From positions 1 to 12,394 of the forward strand of contig JAFYQY010000021.1 of NCBI GenBank assembly GCA_017559685.1: a stretch of DNA of 12,394 nucleotides, in the 5' to 3' direction. Every line of letters starts with the position of its first letter. Within the stretch, counting starts at the first letter, position 1. Below, piece after piece: positions 1-7,018 of the stretch. The notes under the pieces were generated by a model. The model ran no database searches. It had not been told where the DNA came from and was given only the letters and a program-made list of their open reading frames with translations. Position numbers and translations under genes: made by a program. The stretch is from Alistipes sp. Lineage in GTDB: Bacteria > Bacteroidota > Bacteroidia > Bacteroidales > Rikenellaceae.

Positions 1-80
1 CTATGCTCCGCTTTTGTCGCCTAGCATCGCACAAAAATAGTCTAATCATTGACGATTTTGAATAGTATGAAATTTTTAAT

Positions 81-100
81 TAAGTGAATGAATAAGTGAA
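81..100 (+). repeat. Direct repeat TAAGTGAA x2 at the polA start
   Basis: TAAGTGAA occurs at 81-88 and 93-100, a 12-nt period, and the second copy contains the GTG start of polA. The first copy's GTG (84-86) is in the same frame but reaches a TAA at 93-95. An out-of-frame ATG at 88 opens a three-codon reading frame (M-N-K) whose TGA (97-99) overlaps the polA GTG. The rest of 1-80 is AT-rich; I found no TAnnTTTG box there (the closest, CGATTTTG at 53-60, has two mismatches). polA may therefore be transcribed from further upstream. Confidence 0.6.
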
Positions 101-2999
101 GCGACTTTTTCTCGTCGATGCTTACGCATTGATTTTCAAATACTACTATGCCTTTATGGGGCGACCTATGCGCAATCGAGCAGGTATGAATACCTCGATT
201 GTCTACGGTTTTACCAAGTTCTTGCGTGATATCCAGAAGCGTGAGAAGCCCGACCTTCTTGGTGTCGCATTCGACCCGAAGGGTGGCTGCTTCCGTCGTG
301 AGATATACCCCGAGTACAAGGCTAATCGTCCCGCCACTCCCGAGGATATCTTGCTCTCGGTGCCTTACGTAAAGCGCATTGTCGAGGCGATGTGCATCCC
401 CGTATTAGAGGTGCAAGGCTTCGAGGCCGACGATGTTATCGGAACACTCGCCAAGAAGGGTGAGGATGCGGGCTACGAGGTCTTTATGGTTACGCCCGAC
501 AAAGATTATGGCCAGCTCGTAGGCGAAAATCGCAAACTCTACAAGCAGAAGGGCGACGACGTCGAGATTATCGATAAGGAGGCTATCAAGGCGAAGTATG
601 GCATCGAAAACCCCGAGCTTGTGCGTGATATCTTGGCTCTATGGGGCGACTCGTCGGATAATATCCCAGGAGTTCCTGGTGTAGGCGAGAAGGGCGCTTG
701 CAAGATGGTGCAGGCGTGGGGCGAAGTGGAGAATATCATCGCCAATGCCGATAAGATTGGTGGTAAGACGGGCGCAAATATCCTCGCTAACGAGGAGCGG
801 TTGCGTCTGGCTAAGGTGCTCACGACAATTCGTCTCGATGTGCCTATCGAGTTCAACGAGGAGGCGTTGACCGTCTGCTGTCCGAAGGTTGACGAGTTGA
901 AGGCGTTGTTTGCCGAGTTGGACTTCAAGGGCTTCTTGGCCGACTTGAATAACCTTGCTCCCGCAGAGAGTAGTGTGCCAAAGCAGGAGCCACAGGTGCA
1001 ACTCGCAAATGTGGCTCGAATGAAGGCGGGCCAGCAGAAGAAGACGTCGTTAGAGGGACAAGGCTCGCTCTTTGGCGATCTGTTTGCGCCAGTAGTTGAG
1101 GCGCCGACCGTCGAGACAGATACGCCTGCCGAGGAGGTGCAGACCGATCTTTTTGCAAATAGTTTCGATACGGTAGCAACCGTTTCGCACAAATACACAA
1201 CAATCTTCACAGCCGAGGAGTTGCGTAAGGTGGTGGCCGAGATTTCGGCAGAGCCACTCTTCTGCTTCGATCTCGAGACTACGGGCTTCGATATGTTTGG
1301 CGACCGCATCGTCGGTTTGTCGCTGGCAACGAAGGCTCACGAGGCGTGGTATGTGCCATTTGGTCACAATGCCGATGTGCGACCACGCAACGACATAGAG
1401 GCGGAGTACGCCTCGATTTTGCGACCACTCTTCGAGAATGAAAACATTGCGAAGGTGGGACAAAATATGAAGTTCGACATTCTCTTTTTGAGGGCTTTGG
1501 GTATTGAGGTTAAGGGTGCAAAGTGGGATACAATGCTTATGCACTATCTGCTCGATGCTGAGTCTCGCCACGGTATGGATGCCTTGGCAGAGCGCTACCT
1601 CAACTACTCGCCAATCTCTATCGAGACACTTATCGGTCGTGGTGCCAAGCAACTCACGATGGATATGGTGGGTGTAGAGCGAGTGGCGGAGTATGCTTCG
1701 GAGGATGCCGATGTTACATTGCAACTCTACAATGCGTTACGCCCACTGTTGGAGACCGAGCCTTCGCTGGCGAAGCTCTACCACGATATCGAGGAGCCTA
1801 TGATGGGCGTTCTTGCCGATATGGAGTGGGAGGGTGTCACAATCGACAGCGAGGCACTTCGCAACTACTCGTCTGTGCTCTCGCAGAAGCTCTCGGCTAT
1901 CGAGTCGGAGATTCGTGAGATGTCGGGCGAGCCGGAGATAAATATCAACTCGAGCCGTCAGCTTGGCGAGTTGCTCTTTGCTAAGATGCGCATCACCGAC
2001 AAGCCGAAGATGACCAAGACCAAGCAGTTCTGCACCGACGAGGAGTATCTCCAGTCGTTTGCGGGCGAGCATAGGGTTGTCGATTTGATTTTGGAGTACC
2101 GAGGCCTGAAGAAGTTGCTTTCGACCTATGTGGACTCTTTGCCGCAGTTGGTAAACCCCGTTACAGGTCATATTCACACCTCGTATAATCAGGCGGTAAC
2201 CGCTACGGGACGACTCTCGTCGGCCAATCCGAATTTGCAGAATATTCCTGTTCGTGAGGATGTTGGTCGCCCTATCCGTGAGGCCTTTGTGCCGAGCGAC
2301 GAGCGCCACGAACTCCTTTCGGCTGACTATTCGCAGGTGGAACTTCGCTTGATGGCACACCTCTCGGGTGATGAGAACTTGTGCGAGGCGTTCCGTGAGG
2401 GTAAGGATATCCACTCGGCAACCGCAGCACGCATCTACAAGAAGAGTATCGAGGAGGTTACCTCCGAGGAGCGTCGTCGTGCCAAGACGGCAAACTTCGG
2501 TATTATCTACGGCATCTCGGCCTTTGGTTTGAGCCAGCGATTGCGCATCCCTCGTACCGAGGCTAAACAACTTATCGAGGGATACTTCGAGTCTTACCCT
2601 AAGGTTAAGGAGTATATGGACAACGTGGTGGCCGAGGCTCGTGAGAAGGGGTATGTCGAGACGCTCTTTGGTCGTCGTCGCTACCTTGCTGATATCGACT
2701 CACGCAATGCCAATGCCCGTGCTTTGGCGGAGCGAAATGCTATAAATGCCCCTATCCAGGGCACCGCAGCCGACATTATGAAGATGGCGATGGTGAATGT
2801 TGCTCGTCGCTTCAAGGCGGAGGGTGTTCGCTCCCGCATCACAATGCAGGTGCACGACGAAATTGTTGTAGATCTCTTGCGCTCCGAGCGTGAAAAGGTC
2901 GAGCAGATTGTTCGTGAGGAGATGGAGGGTGCAGCAAAGTTGTCTATACCATTGACCGCTGAGTGTGGAGTGGGCGAGAATTGGTTGATGGCCCACTAA
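96..2999 (+). CDS. polA: DNA polymerase I (5'-nuclease, 3'-5' exonuclease, polymerase)
   Basis: Family A polymerase that removes RNA primers, joins Okazaki fragments and fills repair gaps. The 967 residues hold three domains. The 5'-nuclease (about 1-290) has acidic sites E110/D112/D113, D135/D137 and D185/D188 before a helix-hairpin-helix. The 3'-5' exonuclease (about 365-550) keeps all three motifs: D392-x-E394, D461 and Y533...D537, so proofreading should be active. The polymerase (about 590-967) has motif A with D744, the O-helix R793-x3-K797-x3-F801-x3-Y805, and motif C with H920-D921-E922. Phe at 801 matches E. coli Pol I F762. The start must be GTG 96: TAA lies directly upstream in frame, and the next ATG (codon 21) would delete the first nuclease strand. 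The linker at about 290-365 is low in complexity and holds QGSLF (322-326) and QTDLF (349-353), which resemble sliding-clamp-binding peptides. No other polA-operon gene is visible. Confidence 0.99.
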   Translation: MKRLFLVDAYALIFKYYYAFMGRPMRNRAGMNTSIVYGFTKFLRDIQKREKPDLLGVAFDPKGGCFRREIYPEYKANRPATPEDILLSVPYVKRIVEAMCIPVLEVQGFEADDVIGTLAKKGEDAGYEVFMVTPDKDYGQLVGENRKLYKQKGDDVEIIDKEAIKAKYGIENPELVRDILALWGDSSDNIPGVPGVGEKGACKMVQAWGEVENIIANADKIGGKTGANILANEERLRLAKVLTTIRLDVPIEFNEEALTVCCPKVDELKALFAELDFKGFLADLNNLAPAESSVPKQEPQVQLANVARMKAGQQKKTSLEGQGSLFGDLFAPVVEAPTVETDTPAEEVQTDLFANSFDTVATVSHKYTTIFTAEELRKVVAEISAEPLFCFDLETTGFDMFGDRIVGLSLATKAHEAWYVPFGHNADVRPRNDIEAEYASILRPLFENENIAKVGQNMKFDILFLRALGIEVKGAKWDTMLMHYLLDAESRHGMDALAERYLNYSPISIETLIGRGAKQLTMDMVGVERVAEYASEDADVTLQLYNALRPLLETEPSLAKLYHDIEEPMMGVLADMEWEGVTIDSEALRNYSSVLSQKLSAIESEIREMSGEPEININSSRQLGELLFAKMRITDKPKMTKTKQFCTDEEYLQSFAGEHRVVDLILEYRGLKKLLSTYVDSLPQLVNPVTGHIHTSYNQAVTATGRLSSANPNLQNIPVREDVGRPIREAFVPSDERHELLSADYSQVELRLMAHLSGDENLCEAFREGKDIHSATAARIYKKSIEEVTSEERRRAKTANFGIIYGISAFGLSQRLRIPRTEAKQLIEGYFESYPKVKEYMDNVVAEAREKGYVETLFGRRRYLADIDSRNANARALAERNAINAPIQGTAADIMKMAMVNVARRFKAEGVRSRITMQVHDEIVVDLLRSEREKVEQIVREEMEGAAKLSIPLTAECGVGENWLMAH

Positions 3000-3002
3000 A
3001 TG

Positions 3003-3085
3003 AGAGTTTAAAAATAGTGAATTTAGAGAAATTAGTGAGTTTAATGAAATTCCTTAAGTCCCTTAAACTCTTTGTATTCACTAAT
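3003..3085. repeat. 18-nt degenerate repeats forming an inverted repeat
   Basis: Two related units around TAGTGA (3015 and 3033) lie 18 nt apart and match at about 13 of 16 positions. The left arm 3031-3044 (ATTAGT then GAGTTTAA) is complementary to TTAAACTC at 3063-3070 and ACTAAT at 3080-3085. This gives a 14-bp stem with a 9-nt right-hand bulge and an 18-nt loop. The right arm can instead pair with unit 1, through AGAGTTTAA (3003-3011) with TTAAACTCT (3063-3071) or TAGTGAAT (3015-3022) with ATTCACTA (3076-3083); those two pairings cross. It sits just after the polA stop and reaches the deoR -7 box, so it could be a transcript-end structure, an operator, or intergenic repeat filler. The stem is AT-rich with no clear T-tract, so I do not call it an intrinsic terminator. 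Confidence 0.55.
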
Positions 3086-3092
3086 AATTTTG
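3085..3092 (+). promoter_or_regulatory. Putative -7 box (TAATTTTG) for the deoR-priA-comF operon
   Basis: TAATTTTG matches the Bacteroidota -7 consensus TAnnTTTG. Transcription would begin near 3099, leaving a leader of about 27 nt to the ATG at 3126 or 51 nt to the ATG at 3150. The -33 element is weak: at the expected distance there is only TTA (3063-3065), while a TTTG at 3071-3074 is too close. The box adjoins the inverted repeat at 3003-3085, so binding there could affect initiation. It is the only plausible promoter between polA and the operon. Confidence 0.5.
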
Positions 3093-3110
3093 CAAATAAA
3101 ATAAAAAGCT

Positions 3111-3133
3111 AATGGCTAACAGCCAATGGCTAA
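3111..3133 (+). repeat. Direct repeat AATGGCTAA x2 over the deoR start
   Basis: AATGGCTAA occurs at 3111-3119 and 3125-3133, a 14-nt period, and the second copy carries the deoR ATG. Between them GGCT-AAC-AGCC (3114-3124) and AGCC-AAT-GGCT (3121-3131) can each form a 4-bp hairpin. The first ATG (3112) is out of frame and reads eight codons to a TAA at 3136-3138, overlapping the deoR start. This may be a chance duplication, or a device that lowers initiation at 3126. Confidence 0.55.
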
Positions 3134-3923
3134 AGTAAAAAAAATAGATATGTTAAGTATTGCAGAACGCCACAAATATATACTCGACAAGTTGAACGAG
3201 TATGGATTTGTTCGTATTGCCGATGTGGCTGACGAGTTGGGAGTTACGAAGGTTACAATTCGTAACGATGTGAAAATTTTGGAGAGCAAAGGACTCCTCT
3301 ACAAGGTACACGGAAGTGCCCGATTAGCCAACCCGCACATTGCCGATCGTGACCTCGCAACTAAGAGCAATCTCAACCGTGAGGCGAAGCAGCGCATTGC
3401 TGCTCGTGCGGTAGAATTCATTGGCGAGAGCGACTCGATAATGATCTCGGCAGGCTCGACCACCTATGCTTTGGCCGAGGCAATCCACAATGATCCACCG
3501 CAGGGTGTGCTGAATGTTGTTACTCCGTTTTTGAAGGTGTCGGAGTTGTTGTGTGCGCTCGACAGCGTGCGTGTAGAACAGCTCGGAGGCGTTATTCACC
3601 GTAAGTCGTGTGCTACGCTTGGCGAGAATGCAAGCCTTACACTCGGAAATATGGTCTGCTCGAAGTTTTTTGTCGGAGTGGACGGTATCGACCCCGACTT
3701 TGGTATTACAACCTCGACCATCGAGGAGGCGCAACTCTCGCACAAGATGATGAATGCCTCGTCGAAGACGGTGGTTTTGGCCGATTCGTCGAAGTTTGGT
3801 CAGCGAGGTTTTGGTCATATTGCTTCGTTGGAGGAGGTCGATATTATCATCACCGACGACGGCATCACAAAGGAGATGCGAGAGTTCTTGGAGGACGCAG
3901 GTATCGAGTTGATAATTGCCTAA
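3126..3923 (+). CDS. DeoR-family transcriptional regulator
   Basis: Probably a cytoplasmic repressor that releases DNA on binding a phosphorylated sugar or similar metabolite. At 265 residues it is of normal family length. The N-terminal winged helix-turn-helix (about 12-67) begins with the AERH...IL signature and has the recognition segment V40-T-K-V-T-I-R-N-D48; many relatives have R where this has N47. The C-terminal DeoR sensor (about 78-262) has the S-A-G-S-T-T effector loop, an L-G-G strand, G-V-D-G-I and L-A-D-S-S-K-F-G. The start is uncertain: ATG 3126 lies in a duplicated sequence, while ATG 3150 (codon 9), after an A-rich stretch, would put the AERH signature four residues from the N-terminus, nearer the family norm. 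priA begins 3 nt after the stop, so the two are almost certainly cotranscribed. No sugar kinase or transporter lies nearby, so the effector and targets cannot be read from context. Autoregulation through 3003-3092 is possible. Confidence 0.93.
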   Translation: MAKVKKIDMLSIAERHKYILDKLNEYGFVRIADVADELGVTKVTIRNDVKILESKGLLYKVHGSARLANPHIADRDLATKSNLNREAKQRIAARAVEFIGESDSIMISAGSTTYALAEAIHNDPPQGVLNVVTPFLKVSELLCALDSVRVEQLGGVIHRKSCATLGENASLTLGNMVCSKFFVGVDGIDPDFGITTSTIEEAQLSHKMMNASSKTVVLADSSKFGQRGFGHIASLEEVDIIITDDGITKEMREFLEDAGIELIIA

Positions 3924-3926
3924 ACG

Positions 3927-6137
3927 ATGAACCGTTATGCCGACATAGTGTTGCCATTGGCGCAACCTGCCTACACCTTTGCCGTTGGCGAGGGTGTTGA
4001 GGTTTGTGTGGGTGATGCTGTGGCGGTGCAGTTCGGCAAAAATGCGGTCTATACGGGTGTTGTATGGCGCTTGCACGACACTCCACCTGCAAAGGGCGTA
4101 GCCAAACCAATCTTAAAAGTATTGTACGACAAACCCCTGCTCTCGGAGTTGCAGATGCGATTTTGGGAGTGGATTGCCGACTACTATATATGCTCGGTGG
4201 GTGAGGTTATGCGTGTGGCTCTGCCGTCGATTATCAAGGCGAAGGCTCGATGCGAGGATGAGTTCGAACCATACCTTCCAAAGCGAGAGGTAACCGTCAA
4301 TCTCGTGGCTGAGGCATTTACCGATGAGGTGCGTGAGAAGATGATGCGTCGTGCGCCAAAGCGATATGAGGCGTTGTGTGCCATAGAGCAGGCGGGTGGC
4401 GTTCAGCCACGACACGCCGTGGAGTTGGATGCTACGGCTTTGAAGGCGCTCGTTAAGGCGGGCTTGGTCGAGATGGGCGAGCGAGACTATGTGCTGGATA
4501 GCGTGTGGAGCAAGACACAACTTCCAAAACTATCGCCAGCGCAAACTACGACTCTCGATGAACTGCAAAAAGGGCTGTCCGACAAACGTGTGGCATTGCT
4601 ACACGGCGTTACAAGTTCGGGCAAGACCGAGATATATACACACCTTATCGAAGAGCGACTCTCACGTGGCGAGGATGTTCTATTCCTCGTTCCCGAGATA
4701 TCGCTTACAACACAGTTGGTGGAGCGTATGCGAGCTCTCTTTGGTGAGAGTGTTACGGTCTACCACTCGAAACTCACACCACAACAACGCACCCGTCTCT
4801 ACACCGATATGCTCTCGTCGGAGAGTGGAAATTTCGTGGTTGGAGCACGCTCGGCGTTGTTCCTGCCATACAAAAAGTTGGGCTTGGTGGTGGTCGACGA
4901 GGAGCACGACTCGAGCTATAAGCAGAGCGAGCCAAACCCTCGCTACAATGGTCGTGATGCGGCGATATTGCTCGCCTCGATGCACGGTGCAAAGTGTGTG
5001 TTGGGTAGTGCTACGCCGTCGCTCGAGAGCTATGCAAACTACCTCTCGGGCAAGTATGCCTATACGAAATTGAGCGAGCGATATGGAGGTGTCGAGATGC
5101 CCGATATCGTGATTTCGGATACGGTGCGCAATGTTAAGCGCAACGAGCGTAAGTTGCACTTTAACAAAGAGTTATTAGATGCTATTGCGGAGCGATTGGA
5201 GAGTAACGAACAGGTGATTCTCTTCCAAAATCGTCGAGGATATTCGCCATATATGGAGTGCCCAACCTGCGGTTGGTCGGCACGCTGTCCACACTGCAAT
5301 GTAACCCTTTCGGCACATCAGCAGAAGGGACGAATGGTGTGCCACTACTGCGGTTATAGCGAGCCGATAAAGCGATTCTGTCCGAACTGTCCAACCACCG
5401 AATTGAAGGCTATGGGCTTCGGTACGGAGCGTGTCGAGGAGGCTGTAGCGGAGTTGTTCCCCGAGGCGAGAGTGCTGCGCCTTGATGGCGATACAGCGAC
5501 TTCGGGCTCGGCCTACAACCGCATTATCGGTGCCTTTGCTCGCCACGAAGCCGATATCCTGGTGGGTACTCAAATTGTCTCGAAGGGCTTGGACTTTGCG
5601 AATGTTACACTCATCGGAGTGCTCAATGGCGACAACCTGCTCGCCTCGCCCGATTTTAGGGCAGAGGAGAGGGCTTGGCAGCTGATTATGCAGGTGGCAG
5701 GTCGTGCGGGACGTCGAGATAAACGAGGCGAGGTGATTGTTCAGAGTGCCGAGCCGAAACACGGTGTCTATTCGATGGTGGGCGACTACGAGAGAATGGC
5801 AGCTAAACTCCTTGCCGAGCGCAAGCAGTTTGGCTATCCGCCATTTGTCCGCATCGTGAAGATTTTGATGCGTAGCGGTGACTCGGCACAACTTGTCGAG
5901 GCGTCAATCAAGTTGGGCGAACAACTGCGTAATCGCTTTGGTCGTAGGGTGTTAGGCCCTGTTACGCCGCTTATCGACAGAGTGCGTGGCGAGTATCGTG
6001 TAGAGTTGATGTTGAAGGTCGAAGTAGAGTCTTCGTTCTCACGAGCAAGGGCGATCCTGCGTGAGGAGATAGCCCGTTTGCGAGAGGATAAAACCTATCG
6101 AAATATAGTCATAATCTGCGATGTCGATGCTCTCTGA
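3927..6137 (+). CDS. priA: Primosomal protein N' (replication restart helicase PriA)
   Basis: A 3'-5' superfamily 2 helicase that recognises abandoned forks and recombination D-loops and starts reloading of DnaB. The 736 residues show an N-terminal 3'-DNA-binding domain (about 1-105), then the helicase core. Walker A is around G232-K233-T234 and the DEEH box is D324-E-E-H327. Eight zinc-ligand cysteines form four pairs: C445/C448, C454/C457, C472/C475 and C485/C488. Helicase motifs V/VI follow (V-G-T-Q-I-V-S-K-G, then Q-V-A-G-R-A-G-R), and a C-terminal domain ends near residue 736. Every expected element is present, so the enzyme should be active. ATG 3927 follows the regulator stop by 3 nt, and the end overlaps comF by 17 nt, so translation of the three genes is probably coupled. 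Its helicase partner dnaB lies about 0.9 kb downstream. No PriB or DnaT homologue is visible. Confidence 0.98.
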   Translation: MNRYADIVLPLAQPAYTFAVGEGVEVCVGDAVAVQFGKNAVYTGVVWRLHDTPPAKGVAKPILKVLYDKPLLSELQMRFWEWIADYYICSVGEVMRVALPSIIKAKARCEDEFEPYLPKREVTVNLVAEAFTDEVREKMMRRAPKRYEALCAIEQAGGVQPRHAVELDATALKALVKAGLVEMGERDYVLDSVWSKTQLPKLSPAQTTTLDELQKGLSDKRVALLHGVTSSGKTEIYTHLIEERLSRGEDVLFLVPEISLTTQLVERMRALFGESVTVYHSKLTPQQRTRLYTDMLSSESGNFVVGARSALFLPYKKLGLVVVDEEHDSSYKQSEPNPRYNGRDAAILLASMHGAKCVLGSATPSLESYANYLSGKYAYTKLSERYGGVEMPDIVISDTVRNVKRNERKLHFNKELLDAIAERLESNEQVILFQNRRGYSPYMECPTCGWSARCPHCNVTLSAHQQKGRMVCHYCGYSEPIKRFCPNCPTTELKAMGFGTERVEEAVAELFPEARVLRLDGDTATSGSAYNRIIGAFARHEADILVGTQIVSKGLDFANVTLIGVLNGDNLLASPDFRAEERAWQLIMQVAGRAGRRDKRGEVIVQSAEPKHGVYSMVGDYERMAAKLLAERKQFGYPPFVRIVKILMRSGDSAQLVEASIKLGEQLRNRFGRRVLGPVTPLIDRVRGEYRVELMLKVEVESSFSRARAILREEIARLREDKTYRNIVIICDVDAL

Positions 6138-6852
6138 TATATCGGGTGTTGTGCTCGATGTGGCGTCGTTGTTTATGCCACGAACCTGCCTTGCTTGTGG
6201 TAGGGTATTGTTGGAGAATGAGGGTAGCATCTGCCTGTCGTGCCGCTACAATATGCCGCTTACCAACTTCTCGAAACGCAGAGAAAACCCCGTAAAACTA
6301 CTATTCGAAAATACGTTGTCGGTCGAGATGGCGACATCGATGTTCTGGTTTGTGGGCGGTACGGAGTGGCAACGCATAATACACAATTTCAAATATTATG
6401 GCCGTTGGTACTTTGCGCAGAAGATGGGTGAGTGGCTCGGCGAGGAGTTGCTTTCGAGTGGTAATTTCGACGATATTGACCTCATAGTCCCGATACCGCT
6501 GCACTATCGTCGTCGCTTGCGTCGAGGTTACAATCAATCGGAACAATTGGCTCTCGGCATAGGGCGCAAGATGGGCGTGAAGTGCGATTTTCGTTCGGTG
6601 CGTCGCCACCTGTATAACGATAGTCAAACCTCGAAACATCGCTTCGAACGCTGGGAAAACGTGGAGGATATCTTCGAGGTGCGCAATGCCGATAAGTTGC
6701 GAGGTCGCCACATATTGTTGGTGGACGATGTTCTAACTACGGGAGCGACGATGATATCGTGCGCTTCGACCATTCTCAAGGCGTGCGAGGGTGATGTGCG
6801 CATTAGCATTGCGACCCTTTCGGTCTCTCGCCAAATAGTAGAGGAACGATAG
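6121..6852 (+). CDS. comF: ComF-like phosphoribosyltransferase-fold protein
   Basis: A ComF/GntX-type protein of 243 residues. The N-terminus carries a four-cysteine zinc knuckle, C23-x2-C26 and C38-x2-C41. A phosphoribosyltransferase fold follows, with the PRPP-loop signature V201-D202-D203-V-L-T-T-G208-A-T210. An arginine-rich, G-Y-N-Q-S-E-Q stretch near residues 134-145 is typical of the family. ComF proteins are needed for natural transformation in several bacteria, where they are thought to handle incoming single-stranded DNA; a transferase reaction has not been firmly assigned. The start overlaps the priA end by 17 nt (ATG 6121) or 11 nt (ATG 6127, codon 3), which points to translational coupling with the fork-restart helicase. 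The gene ends the operon begun by the DeoR regulator. ComF is present in many non-competent bacteria, so competence is not implied by this gene alone. Confidence 0.93.
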   Translation: MSMLSDISGVVLDVASLFMPRTCLACGRVLLENEGSICLSCRYNMPLTNFSKRRENPVKLLFENTLSVEMATSMFWFVGGTEWQRIIHNFKYYGRWYFAQKMGEWLGEELLSSGNFDDIDLIVPIPLHYRRRLRRGYNQSEQLALGIGRKMGVKCDFRSVRRHLYNDSQTSKHRFERWENVEDIFEVRNADKLRGRHILLVDDVLTTGATMISCASTILKACEGDVRISIATLSVSRQIVEER

Positions 6853-6917
6853 AGTTTTCAAAAAGATATAAACAGCGTAGAGACGTCTAGCAGGGCGATT
6901 TTGTCGCTGATAGGGTA

Positions 6918-6938
6918 GTTATAAACAGGGTTTTTAAC
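6918..6938. repeat. Small near-perfect hairpin in the comF-dnaB spacer
   Basis: GTTATAAAC (6918-6926) and GTTTTTAAC (6930-6938) pair at eight of nine positions around a 3-nt loop. ACACACG follows, not a T-tract, so a standard intrinsic terminator is unlikely. It lies 30 nt before the -33 element of the dnaB promoter and could be an operator or part of the 3' end of the comF transcript. The rest of 6853-6968 contains only an 8-bp palindrome (AGACGTCT, 6881-6888) and a short GCGA/TCGC inverted repeat (6895-6907). Confidence 0.4.
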
Positions 6939-6968
6939 ACACGCACGCTATACGCATACGAGCAGAAA

Positions 6969-6999
6969 TTGACGAAGTGGCGAAAAAATGCTACTTTTG
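6969..6999 (+). promoter_or_regulatory. dnaB promoter (TTG - 20 nt - TACTTTTG)
   Basis: TTG at 6969-6971, a 20-nt spacer and TACTTTTG at 6992-6999 fit the Bacteroidota housekeeping consensus (TTG/TTTG, about 19-21 nt, TAnnTTTG). The predicted transcription start is near 7006, giving a leader of about 13 nt before ATG 7019. The promoter lies inside the reading frame if a GTG at 6977 is taken as the dnaB start, which argues strongly against that longer version. Confidence 0.75.
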
Positions 7000-7018
7000 T
7001 GGGATAATTGAAGAAAAA

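Noticed and set aside
53..60. CGATTTTG as a polA -7 promoter box
   Set aside because: Two mismatches to TAnnTTTG, at the invariant TA, and no TTG at the right distance upstream.
6977..7018. GTG-initiated N-terminal extension of DnaB with a C-x2-C motif
   Set aside because: It contains a consensus -7 promoter box and does not look like a DnaB N-terminus; ATG 7019 explains the gene better.
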